From Halorussus gelatinilyticus (GTDB lineage: Archaea > Halobacteriota > Halobacteria > Halobacteriales > Haladaptataceae): a stretch of DNA of 64,000 nucleotides. Shown piece by piece: positions 50,986 to 59,754 of this stretch. Position 1 is the first letter of the stretch. Every line of letters begins with the position of its first letter. Below the pieces are notes generated by a model. It saw nothing but the letters and a program-made list of their open reading frames with translations. It was not told the origin of the DNA and made no database searches. Both the position numbers and the translations under genes were made by a program. The stretch lies in contig NZ_CP096658.1 of the NCBI RefSeq assembly GCF_023238445.1, forward strand, positions 1,736,001 through 1,800,000. Direction: 5' to 3'.

Positions 50986-51516
50986 ATGTCGGACAAACCC
51001 GCCTCGATGTACCGGGAGATCAGCAAGCCGCCGTACACCCGACGCGAGTACATCACCGGCATCCCCGGTTCCAAGATTGCACAGCACCAGATGGGCGACC
51101 TCGAAACGGACCAGGACGACTACCCCGTCCAGATTAGCCTCATCACCGAAGAGGAGTGTCAGCTCCGCCACGGCGCGCTCGAAGCCTCGCGCCTGTCGGC
51201 CAACCGCCACCTCATCAAGGAACTCGGCGAGGGCAACTACAAGATGATGCTCCGCAAGTTCCCCCACCACGTCATCCGGGAGAACAAGCAGGCGACCGGC
51301 GCGGGTGCGGACCGCGTCTCCGACGGGATGCGACAGGCGTTCGGTAAGGTCGTCGGGACCGCCGCCCGCATCCAGCGCAACGACCGCATCTTCACCGCGT
51401 GGTGTACTCCCGAGCAGGCGCCCGTCGTGAAGGACGCGCTCCGCCGCGCGTACAACAAAATCTCGCCGCCGTGCCGCATCAAGGTCGAGAAGGGCGAGAA
51501 ACTGCTGGTCGCGTAA
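50986..51516 (+). CDS. rpl10e: Large-subunit ribosomal protein L10e (uL16)
   Basis: A 176-residue ribosomal protein starting [27 protein letters not shown], the long basic [20 protein letters not shown], and the C-terminal [11 protein letters not shown] are characteristic of archaeal L10e (the L16 counterpart), which sits near the peptidyl-transferase centre. It stands alone with its own TATA (GGTTTATC near 50947), as is common for this gene in haloarchaea. Confidence 0.95.
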   Translation: MSDKPASMYREISKPPYTRREYITGIPGSKIAQHQMGDLETDQDDYPVQISLITEEECQLRHGALEASRLSANRHLIKELGEGNYKMMLRKFPHHVIRENKQATGAGADRVSDGMRQAFGKVVGTAARIQRNDRIFTAWCTPEQAPVVKDALRRAYNKISPPCRIKVEKGEKLLVA

Positions 51517-51632
51517 CTCGGCGGACACCCTTTTCGCGTCTTCGTCACTATCCCCGACAGTCGCTCCGCCAGCGATTACGCCGTCTCCCCGTCCACCGAA
51601 AGTAACTTATCGATTTGCGAGAGGAAGGGCGT

Positions 51633-51971
51633 ATGGAACTGCGCGAGGTCGCCATCTTCACCGACGACGTGCTGACGACGACGAAGTTCTACGAGCGCGT
51701 CGTCGGCGAACCGGAGGTCGCCGAGGAGTCGATGGCGCTCTTCGACGTCGAGGGCGTCGAAGTCCTCGTCCACGAGACCTACGACCCCGTGCCGGGCGAC
51801 CTCCCGTGCGAGGACCACTACACGTTCGCCGTCGCGGACGTAGACGAGGCGTTCGCCCGCCTCTCGGAGACGAACCTCTCGGTCCACCGCGAACCGGCCG
51901 ACTACGACTGGGGCCGGTCGGCGTATCTGCGCCACCCCGACGGGCGCATCGTGGAGATTACCTCGGCGTAG
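51633..51971 (+). CDS. VOC-fold (glyoxalase-like) protein
   Basis: A 112-residue protein started at the ATG at 51633 (MELREVAIFTDDVLTTTKFY). The beta-alpha-beta-beta-beta pattern of the vicinal-oxygen-chelate fold is seen, ending GRSAYLRHPDGRIVEITSA, where Glu of the last strand is a usual metal ligand. The specific reaction is unknown. A T-run (CTTTTTAG) follows near 51992. Confidence 0.82.
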   Translation: MELREVAIFTDDVLTTTKFYERVVGEPEVAEESMALFDVEGVEVLVHETYDPVPGDLPCEDHYTFAVADVDEAFARLSETNLSVHREPADYDWGRSAYLRHPDGRIVEITSA

Positions 51972-52024
51972 CCCGTCCGACCGAAACTGCACCTTTTTAG
52001 CACGCTCGCTCCCTCTGAGCGCAC

Positions 52025-52900
52025 ATGCTGGACCTCGCGGTCGCCTACCGAGAGGAGACGTTCGAGCGCATGCGCGACCCCCTCGCCGAGCGGGGCGTCG
52101 CCGTCCACCACGTGCCCTCTGACAGTCGAGCCATCCACCTGTCGGACCCGCCGTGGGGACCCGACGAGTTCGACGCCGGGTTCGTCTACCCCTCGCGGGC
52201 GATGGAGGGCGGGGTCGTGGACGCACTACTGGACGTGCCGTGGGTCAACGACCGCGAGGCGGTCCTCACCTCGCGGAACAAGGCCGGAGTCGTCGCCCGA
52301 CTGGAGCGCGCCGGCGTGCCGGTACCCGAGAGCGTCCTCGTCTCGAACCCCGCCGACGAGACCGACCTGCTTTCGGCCTTCGAGCGGTTCGACCCGCCGG
52401 TCGTGGTCAAACCCAACTCCACGACGCGGGGCGTCGGCGTGGCGAAGGTCGGCGACGCCGACTCGTATCTCGGCGTGACCGACTACCTCGACCTCGTTCA
52501 CGACTACCGCGCGACCGGCGACAAGTCGTTCCTCGTCCAAGCGTACCTGCCCGACGCGACGGACTACCGAGCGATGGTCGTCGACGGCGAGTGCGTCGGC
52601 GGCGTCGAGCGCCGGGTTCCGGACGACGCCGACAGCGACCGCTGGAAGCACAACGTCCACCGCGGCGCGGTCGCGACCGGCGTGGACCTCCCCGCGAACC
52701 TCAGGGACCTCGCCGAGCGGACGGCCGACGCGCTCGGCATCGACTACCTCGGCGTGGACCTGCTCGTGACCGACGACCGCGCGGTGGTCAACGAGACCAA
52801 CGCCCGGCCGACCATCGACGCGGAAACGAAGTACGACGACGGATTCTACGACCGCCTCGCCGACCTGATTCGGCGGACGGCGGCCGACGACCGAGATTGA
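52025..52900 (+). CDS. RimK-like ATP-grasp ligase
   Basis: A 291-residue ATP-grasp protein. Key parts are the small-domain VNDREAVLTSRNKAGVVARL, the lysine strand VVVKPNSTTRGVGVAKV, FLVQAYLPDATDYRAMVVDG and the metal-binding NETNARPTIDAETKY near the C terminus. Relatives add glutamate or amino groups to cofactors (MptN/CofF), to LysW, or to ribosomal protein S6. Without neighbours of such pathways the substrate is open. Confidence 0.85.
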   Translation: MLDLAVAYREETFERMRDPLAERGVAVHHVPSDSRAIHLSDPPWGPDEFDAGFVYPSRAMEGGVVDALLDVPWVNDREAVLTSRNKAGVVARLERAGVPVPESVLVSNPADETDLLSAFERFDPPVVVKPNSTTRGVGVAKVGDADSYLGVTDYLDLVHDYRATGDKSFLVQAYLPDATDYRAMVVDGECVGGVERRVPDDADSDRWKHNVHRGAVATGVDLPANLRDLAERTADALGIDYLGVDLLVTDDRAVVNETNARPTIDAETKYDDGFYDRLADLIRRTAADDRD

Positions 52901-53019
52901 TTTATCGTCACCTTCCGCTCCGGATAGTTCTAAAACGAGCAGGACAGACCTGTAGTGTCCAACACCCCGCCGAGATTCTACGTCTCGGGCCTCTCGACTT
53001 CCAAACCGACACCTTTCAG

Positions 53020-53358
53020 CTACTCCTCGAAGTCGAAGTACAAGTCGTAGTGGTCCGCACAGCCCGGATTGAACGCCGCGCCGCAGTCCGGACACCGATG
53101 CTCGCCGTCCACGAACTCGCGGGGCGTCAGTTCCGCACCGCAGACGCCGCACAGCACCGCCGACGCGTCGCTTTCCGCGGACAGGCGCTCGGTTTCGTGG
53201 TCCGTCACTGCGTCGTGACACCGGAAACAGGGGAAGTAGGCCTCACAGCAGGCGAACCGCAGGGCCACCACGTCCCGGTCCGTGTCGTAGTGGGCGCACC
53301 GCGTCTCGGGACCGACATCGACGCCGCGGACCGGCTGTTCGTGGATTTCTCGCTTCAT
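53020..53358 (-). CDS. CHY-type zinc-finger protein
   Basis: A 112-residue protein with a dense Cys/His pattern: CAHYDT, FACCEAYFPCFRCHDAVTDH, VLCGVCGAEL, RCPDCGAAF and NPGCADHY. This is the CHY zinc finger as found free-standing in bacteria and archaea (and fused to RING in eukaryotes), binding several zinc ions. Role unknown. It lies 18 bases behind the aminopeptidase gene on the same strand, so probably in its transcript. Confidence 0.87.
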   Translation of the reverse strand: MKREIHEQPVRGVDVGPETRCAHYDTDRDVVALRFACCEAYFPCFRCHDAVTDHETERLSAESDASAVLCGVCGAELTPREFVDGEHRCPDCGAAFNPGCADHYDLYFDFEE

Positions 53359-53376
53359 CGGTTCTGAACTCGCGGC

Positions 53377-54321
53377 TCAGGGCTGTGGCAGACCGATTTC
53401 CTCGCCGTCCGCGTACACCGTCGGTTCGCGGAGGATGCCGTCGAAGTGTATGGGCGCTTCCGTGTCGCCGCCGATGCCCGCGTCGTCCCCGATGGCGATG
53501 TGGACGGTGCCGCCCGCCTTCTCGTCCAGCAGGACGGAGCCGACCAGTTCCGTCACCGCGACGTTGGTCCCGATGCCCAACTCCGCGAGGTTGTACGCCG
53601 CGTCGCCGACCTCCTCGGCGGCCTCCTCGACGCTCCGGCGAATCTCGTCGTCGGAGATGCGCGTGACCTGCCCGTCCTCCACGTCGAATTCGAGGGTCTG
53701 GTCGTCGTCGAGCAGACCGTGGGGCATCATCGTCCCGTCCACGACGTAGGTGCCGTTCGCGTCCTCGGGGCTGACGAACACCTCGCCAGCGGGGAGGTTC
53801 GAGAACTCGCCCGCGTCGTGGACGATGCCGGTGTCGTCGTGCCACTCGCGGTCGCCCGGTTCGAAGGTGATATCGGTGCCCTGCGGCGAGGTGACGCGAA
53901 TCTCGTCGGCGTCCTCGACCTGTTCGAGGACGTCCTCGCAGTGCTGGGCGATGGTCTCGTAGTCGGCCTGCAGTCCCGTCGTGAAGACCTCCTCGGTGAT
54001 GCCGGGCAGGGTCGCGCCCCGTGCGCCCGCCTCGTTGGCGTCGCCGCGAGCGCGGGTGTGGCTCAGGCTCTTGGTCGTCGGCGCGAGGAACACGTCGCTT
54101 CCGGCCATCGCGGCCGAGACGGGTTCAGGCGGCTCCGCGCCGTGGCTGGCCCCCGGCGGGAACCGGACGATAGTGGCGTCGTTCGTAACCTCGCTGGCCA
54201 CGTCGTAGAGCGCCTCGCCGATGGGTTCGCGCTTGTCGTCGGTGACGATGCAGCAGGACTCGGTCGATTCGAGAGCGAGACACTGCGTGATGGCGGTCTC
54301 GGCCGCGTCTCGGAGGCTCAT
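53377..54321 (-). CDS. M29-like aminopeptidase (leucyl aminopeptidase/AmpT family)
   Basis: A 314-residue protein. The family shows an acidic fold with metal ligands in NLPAGEVFVSPED (Glu), TRISDDEIRR, a conserved NLAELGIGTN and a late TVHIAIGDDAGIGGDTEAPI containing the metal-site His. These are features of thermophilic-aminopeptidase (M29) relatives that occur widely in haloarchaea. Cleavage specificity cannot be assigned; some relatives are amide hydrolases of other compounds. Confidence 0.78.
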   Translation of the reverse strand: MSLRDAAETAITQCLALESTESCCIVTDDKREPIGEALYDVASEVTNDATIVRFPPGASHGAEPPEPVSAAMAGSDVFLAPTTKSLSHTRARGDANEAGARGATLPGITEEVFTTGLQADYETIAQHCEDVLEQVEDADEIRVTSPQGTDITFEPGDREWHDDTGIVHDAGEFSNLPAGEVFVSPEDANGTYVVDGTMMPHGLLDDDQTLEFDVEDGQVTRISDDEIRRSVEEAAEEVGDAAYNLAELGIGTNVAVTELVGSVLLDEKAGGTVHIAIGDDAGIGGDTEAPIHFDGILREPTVYADGEEIGLPQP

Positions 54322-54357
54322 GGTCGGCAGATAGGGCGGGTGGTGATGTTAGGTCTT

Positions 54358-54433
54358 GTCTTCGGGAGCGAAGCGACCGAAGGCTCGGAAGAGGTGGTTT
54401 GTCTTCCGGTGTCTTCGGGAGCGAAGCGACCGA
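54358..54433 (+). repeat. Pair of 23-bp direct repeats
   Basis: GTCTTCGGGAGCGAAGCGAC plus CGA occurs at 54358-54380 and again at 54411-54433, between the aminopeptidase start and the end of the broken permease gene. No coding function. It may be the trace of a small duplication. Confidence 0.6.
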
Positions 54434-54473
54434 GAAGGCTCGCCGGAACTCGTCTCGGACGGTCGAACGCGAC

Positions 54474-55304
54474 TCACCCGCCGGACGCGCCCGTCTCGTC
54501 CTCGCCGGCGTCCGTCGCCTCGAACGGTTTCAACTGCTCGACCTCGGTGAAGGCGTACTGGCCGACGAGCAACGTACTCGTCATGCTCGTCAGTCCGCCC
54601 GCCGCGAACAGCATCGCCATTATCACGAACTGGTACTCTGCGGCGTAGATGGGGTTCGCGCCCGCGAGAATCATACCGGACATCATCCCCGGGATGTAGA
54701 CGAGTCCGAGGCTCTTGAGCGAGTCCACCATGGGAATGAGCGAGGCTCGGACGCTCGTCGTCGCGTAGTGGGAGACGACCTTCCCCGGTGGGACGCCGAG
54801 CGAGAGGACCGCCTCGATTTCCTCGCGGTTCGACTAGATTTCGCCTTTGAACCGGTCGAGAGCCAGCGAGTTGGTCTTCATCGCGTTGGCGATTATCATC
54901 CCGCCGACCGGGATGAGGTTCCGTACCGTCGCCTCTATCGCGCCCGCGGCGAGCATCGTCGTGATGACGACGCCCGCGCCGAAGAGGATACTGACGAGGG
55001 AGACTCGGAACACTCCCGGCACGCCCTCACCGCGGTCCTTCGATATCCGCGCCGCTATCGCTATCATGGCGAGGACGACGCCGCCGCTCCAGACGAACGG
55101 CACGGTGAACAGGACGCCGATGAACGCGCCCATCGCGACGACCTGCACGAACCCCCTGACGAACGCCCGGCCGAGTTCGGATTCGAGGTCGAGATTCCGG
55201 AGGTACGAGATGCCGAGTACGAGCGCGGCCAGCGCGGACGCGACCCCGACCTGCGCGAGTCCCCGCAGGACGACCGGGTCCCGAAGTTGTTCGAGGAGGC
55301 TCAC
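54474..55304 (-). pseudogene. FetB-type (UPF0014) ABC permease, interrupted by TAG
   Basis: The frame from 55304 (MSLLEQLRDPVVLRGLAQVG) codes for the first 156 residues of a FetB/YbbM permease, through MIIANAMKTNSLALDRFKGE I, then meets TAG at 54834-54836. The same frame continues SNREEIEAVLSLGVPPGKVV, MVDSLKSLGLVYIPGMMSGM and QYAFTEVEQLKPFEA to 54474, the rest of the family. One substitution in a Glu, Gln or Lys codon explains the stop. The E. coli relative exports iron with FetA. The last two or three helices would be lost. The ATPase gene upstream overlaps it by four bases and is intact. Confidence 0.85.
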
Positions 55305-55972
55305 GCGACGACCTCCCGGACCGGACCCTCCGCGGTCACGCGCCCGTCCTCGAAGACGGCGACCCGGTCGGCGAGGCGCCTCGCCTGCTCGCGGTCGTGG
55401 GTCACCAGCACGTACGTCAACCCGAACTCGTCCCGGAGGTCGGCGAGCAACTCCTCGACTCGCGTCTCGGAGGCCGCGTCCAGACTCGACGTCGGTTCGT
55501 CGAGCAACAGCACCTCCGGCCGATTCAGGACGCTTCTGGCGATGGCGACCCGCTGTGCTTCGCCGCCGGAGAGTTCGTCCACCTTCCGCGGTCCGTACTC
55601 CGAGAGGTCTACCCGGTCGAGGAGGCTCTCGACCCGTCCGTCGTCTACGGACTCCCCCCGCAATTGGGGACCGACGGTGACGGTCTCGCGGACGGTGCCG
55701 CTACGGAGCGCGGGACGTTGGGGGACGTAGCCGACGCGGTGGCGGAGTTCTTGGGGCGGAACGTCCCGATAATCCGTCCCGTCGAGGTAGACCGTGCCTG
55801 CGGTCGGTTCGTCCAGTCGGTTGAGCAGACGGAGGAACGACGACTTCCCGGCCCCCGAGGGTCCGAGCACTCCGAGGACGTCGCCCTCGTCTACCGACAG
55901 CGAGACCGAATCGACGATTCGGTCACCGCAGACCTCGCGCGTAAGGCGCTCGGTTTCGATTACAGCGGTCAT
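55301..55972 (-). CDS. FetA-type ABC transporter ATP-binding protein
   Basis: A 223-residue ATPase: Walker A GPSGAGKSS, Q-loop GYVPQRPAL, signature LSGGEAQR, Walker B VLLLDEPTSSLD and H-loop VTHDREQARR. The neighbouring permease is of the FetB type, so this is the FetA counterpart, thought to lower cytoplasmic iron or metal stress. With the permease carrying a stop codon, the transporter may be non-functional. Confidence 0.85.
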   Translation of the reverse strand: MTAVIETERLTREVCGDRIVDSVSLSVDEGDVLGVLGPSGAGKSSFLRLLNRLDEPTAGTVYLDGTDYRDVPPQELRHRVGYVPQRPALRSGTVRETVTVGPQLRGESVDDGRVESLLDRVDLSEYGPRKVDELSGGEAQRVAIARSVLNRPEVLLLDEPTSSLDAASETRVEELLADLRDEFGLTYVLVTHDREQARRLADRVAVFEDGRVTAEGPVREVVA

Positions 55973-56118
55973 GGATGTAGATTGTCACCGAGACTGTTTG
56001 TATTCTCGTCCCTCTGATAGCGGGGCGTCCCGATGTCAGAGGATTACTCGGAACGAAGTTAATTTCTCCGGAGGTGGCTCGAAACCATTATGCGCGTCGG
56101 CGTCGGAAACCCACGTAC

Positions 56119-57132
56119 ATGCTACGGGTCGGAGTCAACGGATACGGGACCATCGGCAAGCGAGTCGCGGACGCGGTCCGCGCGCAACCGGACATGGAAG
56201 TCGTCGGCGTCGCCAAGACGCGCCCCAACTTCGAGGCCGAGCAGGCCGTCGAGAAGGGCTTTCCCCTCTACGCCGCCATCGAGGACCGCGTCGAGCAGTT
56301 CGACGAGGCCGACATCGAACTCGCCGGGATGGTCGAGGAACTGGTCGCCCAGTCCGACGTGGTGGTGGACGCCTGTCCCTCCGGTATCGGCGAGCAGAAC
56401 AGCGAACTGTACGCCGAGTACGACACGCCCGCGCTGTATCAGGGCGGCGAGTCCGCGGACTTCGTGGACACCAGTTTCAACGCCCGGTCGAACTTCTCGG
56501 ACGCCAACGGTGCCGACCACGTTCGCGTCGTGTCGTGCAATACGACCGGTCTCTCGCGGCTTGTCGCGCCGCTCCGCGAGGAGTACGGTATCGAGAAGGT
56601 CCGCACCACGCTGGTCCGGCGCGGCGGCGACCCCGCCCAGACGGGCCGCGGTCCCATCAACGACATCACGCCGAACCCGGTCACGCTCCCTTCCCACCAC
56701 GGGCCGGACGTCAACACCATCTTCCCGGACCTCGACATCGACACCCTCGGGCTGAAGGTGCCCGCGACGCTGATGCACATGCACAGCGTCAACGTCACGC
56801 TCGAATCGGAACCCGACGCCGACGTGGTTCGCGACCTGCTCGAAGGCGAGTCGCGTCTGTTCGTCATCCCGGAACACTTCGACATCGACGGCGCGGGCAA
56901 ACTCAAAGAGTACGCACAGGACGTTGGTCGCCCGCGCGGGGACATCTGGGAGAACTGCATCTGGGGCGAGTCGGTGACGATGGAGGGCGACGACCTCTAT
57001 CTCTTCCAGGCCATCCACCAGGAGAGCGACGTGGTGCCCGAGAACGTGGACGCCATCCGCGCGGTCACGAACTCGGCCGACGCCGACGAGAGCGTCCGCA
57101 AGACCAACGAAGCGCTCGGCATGGGAATCTGA
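56119..57132 (+). CDS. gap: Type II glyceraldehyde-3-phosphate dehydrogenase
   Basis: A 337-residue archaeal GAPDH. The start at 56119 gives [20 protein letters not shown] with the dinucleotide motif. The catalytic Cys lies in [12 protein letters not shown]. The long helix block with [20 protein letters not shown] and the end [20 protein letters not shown] are family-typical. Type II enzymes in haloarchaea serve mainly gluconeogenesis. It is complete and alone. Confidence 0.93.
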   Translation: MLRVGVNGYGTIGKRVADAVRAQPDMEVVGVAKTRPNFEAEQAVEKGFPLYAAIEDRVEQFDEADIELAGMVEELVAQSDVVVDACPSGIGEQNSELYAEYDTPALYQGGESADFVDTSFNARSNFSDANGADHVRVVSCNTTGLSRLVAPLREEYGIEKVRTTLVRRGGDPAQTGRGPINDITPNPVTLPSHHGPDVNTIFPDLDIDTLGLKVPATLMHMHSVNVTLESEPDADVVRDLLEGESRLFVIPEHFDIDGAGKLKEYAQDVGRPRGDIWENCIWGESVTMEGDDLYLFQAIHQESDVVPENVDAIRAVTNSADADESVRKTNEALGMGI

Positions 57133-57356
57133 GAAGCGCCGCGGCTCGGCGACGAGTCATCTAAAAACGGAGAGGTGTAGTTAACGGGGACGATACGACG
57201 GACGAATCGCGTTACTGCGTGATGGGCATCGTGGGGGCCTCCGCCCGACGTTTCGGTCGTCAAACATATATATTTTCTCCACGCTCCGGCCGGCGAAAGC
57301 CAGCGAGGACTCCCGAGTGCCAAAGGCTTTTGCTTGCATGCGTCCTATCCGGGAAC

Positions 57357-57761
57357 ATGCGAAGAGACGACCGCGACGACCCCTTCGACGACCTTTTCCG
57401 CGAGATAGAGCGCATGATGAACGAGATGATGGGCGAGGACTTCGACATGCACGTCGAGCGCGGCGGCAACGCCGGCGGCCAGACCGGCTTCGGCACCGAG
57501 ACCCACGTGGACGTTCACGAGACCGACGAGCGCGTGCGCGTCATCGCCGACCTGCCGGGCGTCGAGAAGGAGGACATCGACCTGAAGTGCGACGGCGAGG
57601 TTCTGACCATCAGCGCCGGGAGCGACCACCGCGAGTACGACGAACGGATCCGCCTGCCTGCACAGGTAGACGAACACTCCGCGACGGCGACCTACAACAA
57701 CGGCGTCCTCGAAGTCCAACTCGACAAGGCCGAGGACTCGGCGGACATCGACGTGCAGTAG
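57357..57761 (+). CDS. hsp20: Hsp20/alpha-crystallin-type small heat-shock protein
   Basis: A 134-residue protein started at 57357 (MRRDDRDDPFDDLFREIERM). An N-terminal Met-rich helix precedes the alpha-crystallin domain: VRVIADLPGVEKEDIDLKCD, LTISAG and YNNGVLEVQLDKAE. The C-terminal I-x-I motif is weak (DIDVQ). It forms oligomers that hold unfolding proteins. The acidic surface is haloarchaeal. Confidence 0.88.
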   Translation: MRRDDRDDPFDDLFREIERMMNEMMGEDFDMHVERGGNAGGQTGFGTETHVDVHETDERVRVIADLPGVEKEDIDLKCDGEVLTISAGSDHREYDERIRLPAQVDEHSATATYNNGVLEVQLDKAEDSADIDVQ

Positions 57762-58334
57762 CGGGGCTCGTAGCCGAACCGGTCTCGAATCTGCGCTCGC
57801 GGACTCTCTCTTCCGTCTGTTTCTTCTCGGTCTTCCCGTCTCGAACGACCGTTCTCTCTCGGGGGTCGTCTCGACGGTCGTCGTCGCTCGACGGGACAGT
57901 AGTCGAGTCGAAGTTAGCTACTGCCGACGCCGAGGAGGACCGCCCGCCACGGCGACTGCACTGCCACGGCGACTGTACTGCTACAGCGACCGCACTACCA
58001 TGGCGACGGCACCACGACCGCGAGAACCTCACGCCTCCCCAACCGATTCGCTCACGTCCTCACTGCGCTCGGTCGTTCGCTCATCCCTCGCGCGATGGGC
58101 GCGTCGCGTGGCGACGCACCGTCGGACAGACCGCGTCCGACGAGCCATGCGCTCGCATCCGCTCGCGCAGACGCCCGCACGCGCCGGGGTGGAAGTGTCG
58201 ATTCCGCGATTCGGCCGGCGGGTGTCGGTTTCGCGCTCGGAGCGGTGCGTCTCGGTCTCGCGCTCGTCAACGCCGACCACGCCGCCGGGAAACTCCACGC
58301 GCTTTTACGGGCGGACGACGTAGCCGATAGTAGT
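57762..58334 (+). other. 570-bp non-coding region with a minisatellite
   Basis: No supported gene. Frames of up to 300 codons cross it but are Arg/Ser/Ala-rich and change character exactly at the ATG of the next gene. It contains the CTACTGCCGACGCC block (57919-57932) and the 17-bp tandem repeat (57948-58015). The remainder is GC-rich filler. Confidence 0.6.
57948..58015 (+). repeat. 17-bp tandem repeat, four units
   Basis: Units CACGGCGACTGCACTGC, CACGGCGACTGTACTGC, TACAGCGACCGCACTAC and CATGGCGACGGCACCAC follow without gaps. The first two differ at one position; the later ones are more diverged. They share the CGACTG/CGACCG/CGACGG series with the array at 12901. Confidence 0.75.
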
Positions 58335-58988
58335 ATGAGCGAAACTGCGGAGCGCGTCGCGGTGACGTGTCCCTCCTGTTCGCCCGACGTGGAGACGGTC
58401 CACGAGGTGCTGAAACGGGGGAGCGGCCAGGCCACCGTGCGCTGTACGGAGTGCAGTCACGTCCACAAGACGACGAGAGAGGACGACGAGGAGGTCGAAC
58501 GCGACGTGGTGGTCTCCCAAGACGGCGAGTCGTTCACGGCCACCGTGGACGCCCCGCCCGAGGACACCGTCGCGGTCGGCGAGGAGTTCGTCCTCGAAAC
58601 GCCCGAGGCCATCATGGTCGTGCGCATCACCGACCTCCAGTTGGGCGACGAGGTGCGCCGCGACGAGGCGACGGTCGAGGAGGTCGAGACGTTCTGGACC
58701 CGCGCCGTGGACAACGTCCGGGTCAACGTCACCATCAATCCGAACGACGGGCGACGCGACGAGTCTCGGAGCCTGAAAATCGACGTGCCGGGCGACCACG
58801 AGTTCACGGTCGGCGACGTCGAGGAGTTCGGCGACGAGGAGTTCGAGGTCAAGTCCATCGCGGTCCGGGACGACGCCTCGGGCTACGACTTCAACCCGCT
58901 CGGCGAGGCGGGGGATAGCGCGGTGGCGAAAGACGTCAAGCGGGTCTACGGCGACGACCAGACCTCGTCGGCGTGGTCGGCGTGGTGA
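58335..58988 (+). CDS. HVO_0476-type zinc-finger protein
   Basis: A 217-residue protein started at the ATG giving MSETAERVAVTCPSCSPDVE. Two CxxC pairs (CPSC at 12-15, CTEC near 37) make an N-terminal zinc ribbon. An OB/SH3-like beta region follows (DTVAVGEEFVLETPEAIMVV), with ITDLQLGDEVRRDEATVEEV and FWTRAVDNVRVNVTINPNDG. I recognise it as the haloarchaeal HVO_0476 family, usually beside pcm genes, as here. Function unknown. Confidence 0.82.
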   Translation: MSETAERVAVTCPSCSPDVETVHEVLKRGSGQATVRCTECSHVHKTTREDDEEVERDVVVSQDGESFTATVDAPPEDTVAVGEEFVLETPEAIMVVRITDLQLGDEVRRDEATVEEVETFWTRAVDNVRVNVTINPNDGRRDESRSLKIDVPGDHEFTVGDVEEFGDEEFEVKSIAVRDDASGYDFNPLGEAGDSAVAKDVKRVYGDDQTSSAWSAW

Positions 58989-59018
58989 CGCTCGGAGCCA
59001 ACGACACCGACTGAACTC

Positions 59019-59729
59019 ATGTTCGGGGGAAACGACGACACGGGGGACGATTCCGGAACCCGCGACGCCGACGGCTACGAACGGGCCCGCGAGGAGATGG
59101 TCGAGCGACTCGCCGCGCGCGAGGCGCTTTCCGACGACACGCTCGACGCGATGGCCGCGGTCCCGCGCCACGAGTTCGTACCGCCCGCGCGCCGGGACCG
59201 CGCCTACGAGGACCGACCGCTCCCCATCGGGAGCGACCAGACCATCAGCGCGCCCCACATGGTCGCGGCGATGGTGGACCTGCTGGACCCGTCGCCCGGC
59301 GAGTCGGTCCTCGAAATCGGCACCGGCTGCGGCTACCACGCCGCGGTCACGGCCGAACTCGTCGGGCCGGAGAACGTCTACAGCGTCGAGTACCACGCGT
59401 CGCTGGCCGACGAGACCGAAGACCGACTCGCCAGACTCGGCTACGGCGGGATTTCGGTCCGGATCGGCGACGGCCACGAGGGGTGGCCCGCCCACGCGCC
59501 ATACGACGCGGCGTACCTGACCTGCGCCGCGGCCGAGTTCCCGACCGCAGTGGTCGAGCAGGTCCGGCCCGAGGGACGGCTTCTCGGTCCGCTGGAATCC
59601 GCGGGCGGCCGGACGGCCCGCGGTCGTGCGGGCGGCCAGCACCTCGTCTTCGCGCGCCGACGCGCCGACGGCGGTCTCGACCGCGAGACCCACGGCCGGG
59701 TGCGGTTCGTGCCGATGCAGGACAACTAA
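59019..59729 (+). CDS. pcm: Protein-L-isoaspartate O-methyltransferase, first copy
   Basis: A 236-residue SAM-dependent methyltransferase. Seen are MAAVPRHEFVPPARRDRAYE, the family's DRPLPIGSDQTISAPHMVAA substrate block and SAM motif I VLEIGTGCGYHAAV. The canonical IGxxQTIS is kept, so this copy is the likely true repair enzyme for isoaspartyl damage in proteins. It has an acidic 25-residue leader and follows the zinc-finger gene by 30 bases. Confidence 0.92.
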   Translation: MFGGNDDTGDDSGTRDADGYERAREEMVERLAAREALSDDTLDAMAAVPRHEFVPPARRDRAYEDRPLPIGSDQTISAPHMVAAMVDLLDPSPGESVLEIGTGCGYHAAVTAELVGPENVYSVEYHASLADETEDRLARLGYGGISVRIGDGHEGWPAHAPYDAAYLTCAAAEFPTAVVEQVRPEGRLLGPLESAGGRTARGRAGGQHLVFARRRADGGLDRETHGRVRFVPMQDN

Positions 59730-59754
59730 GCCGACGCCCGCCACAGCCTTCTGT

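Noticed and set aside
58095-58334. 80-codon N-terminal extension of the HVO_0476-type protein
   Set aside because: Arg/Ala/Ser-rich and unlike the family, which starts at the ATG at 58335.
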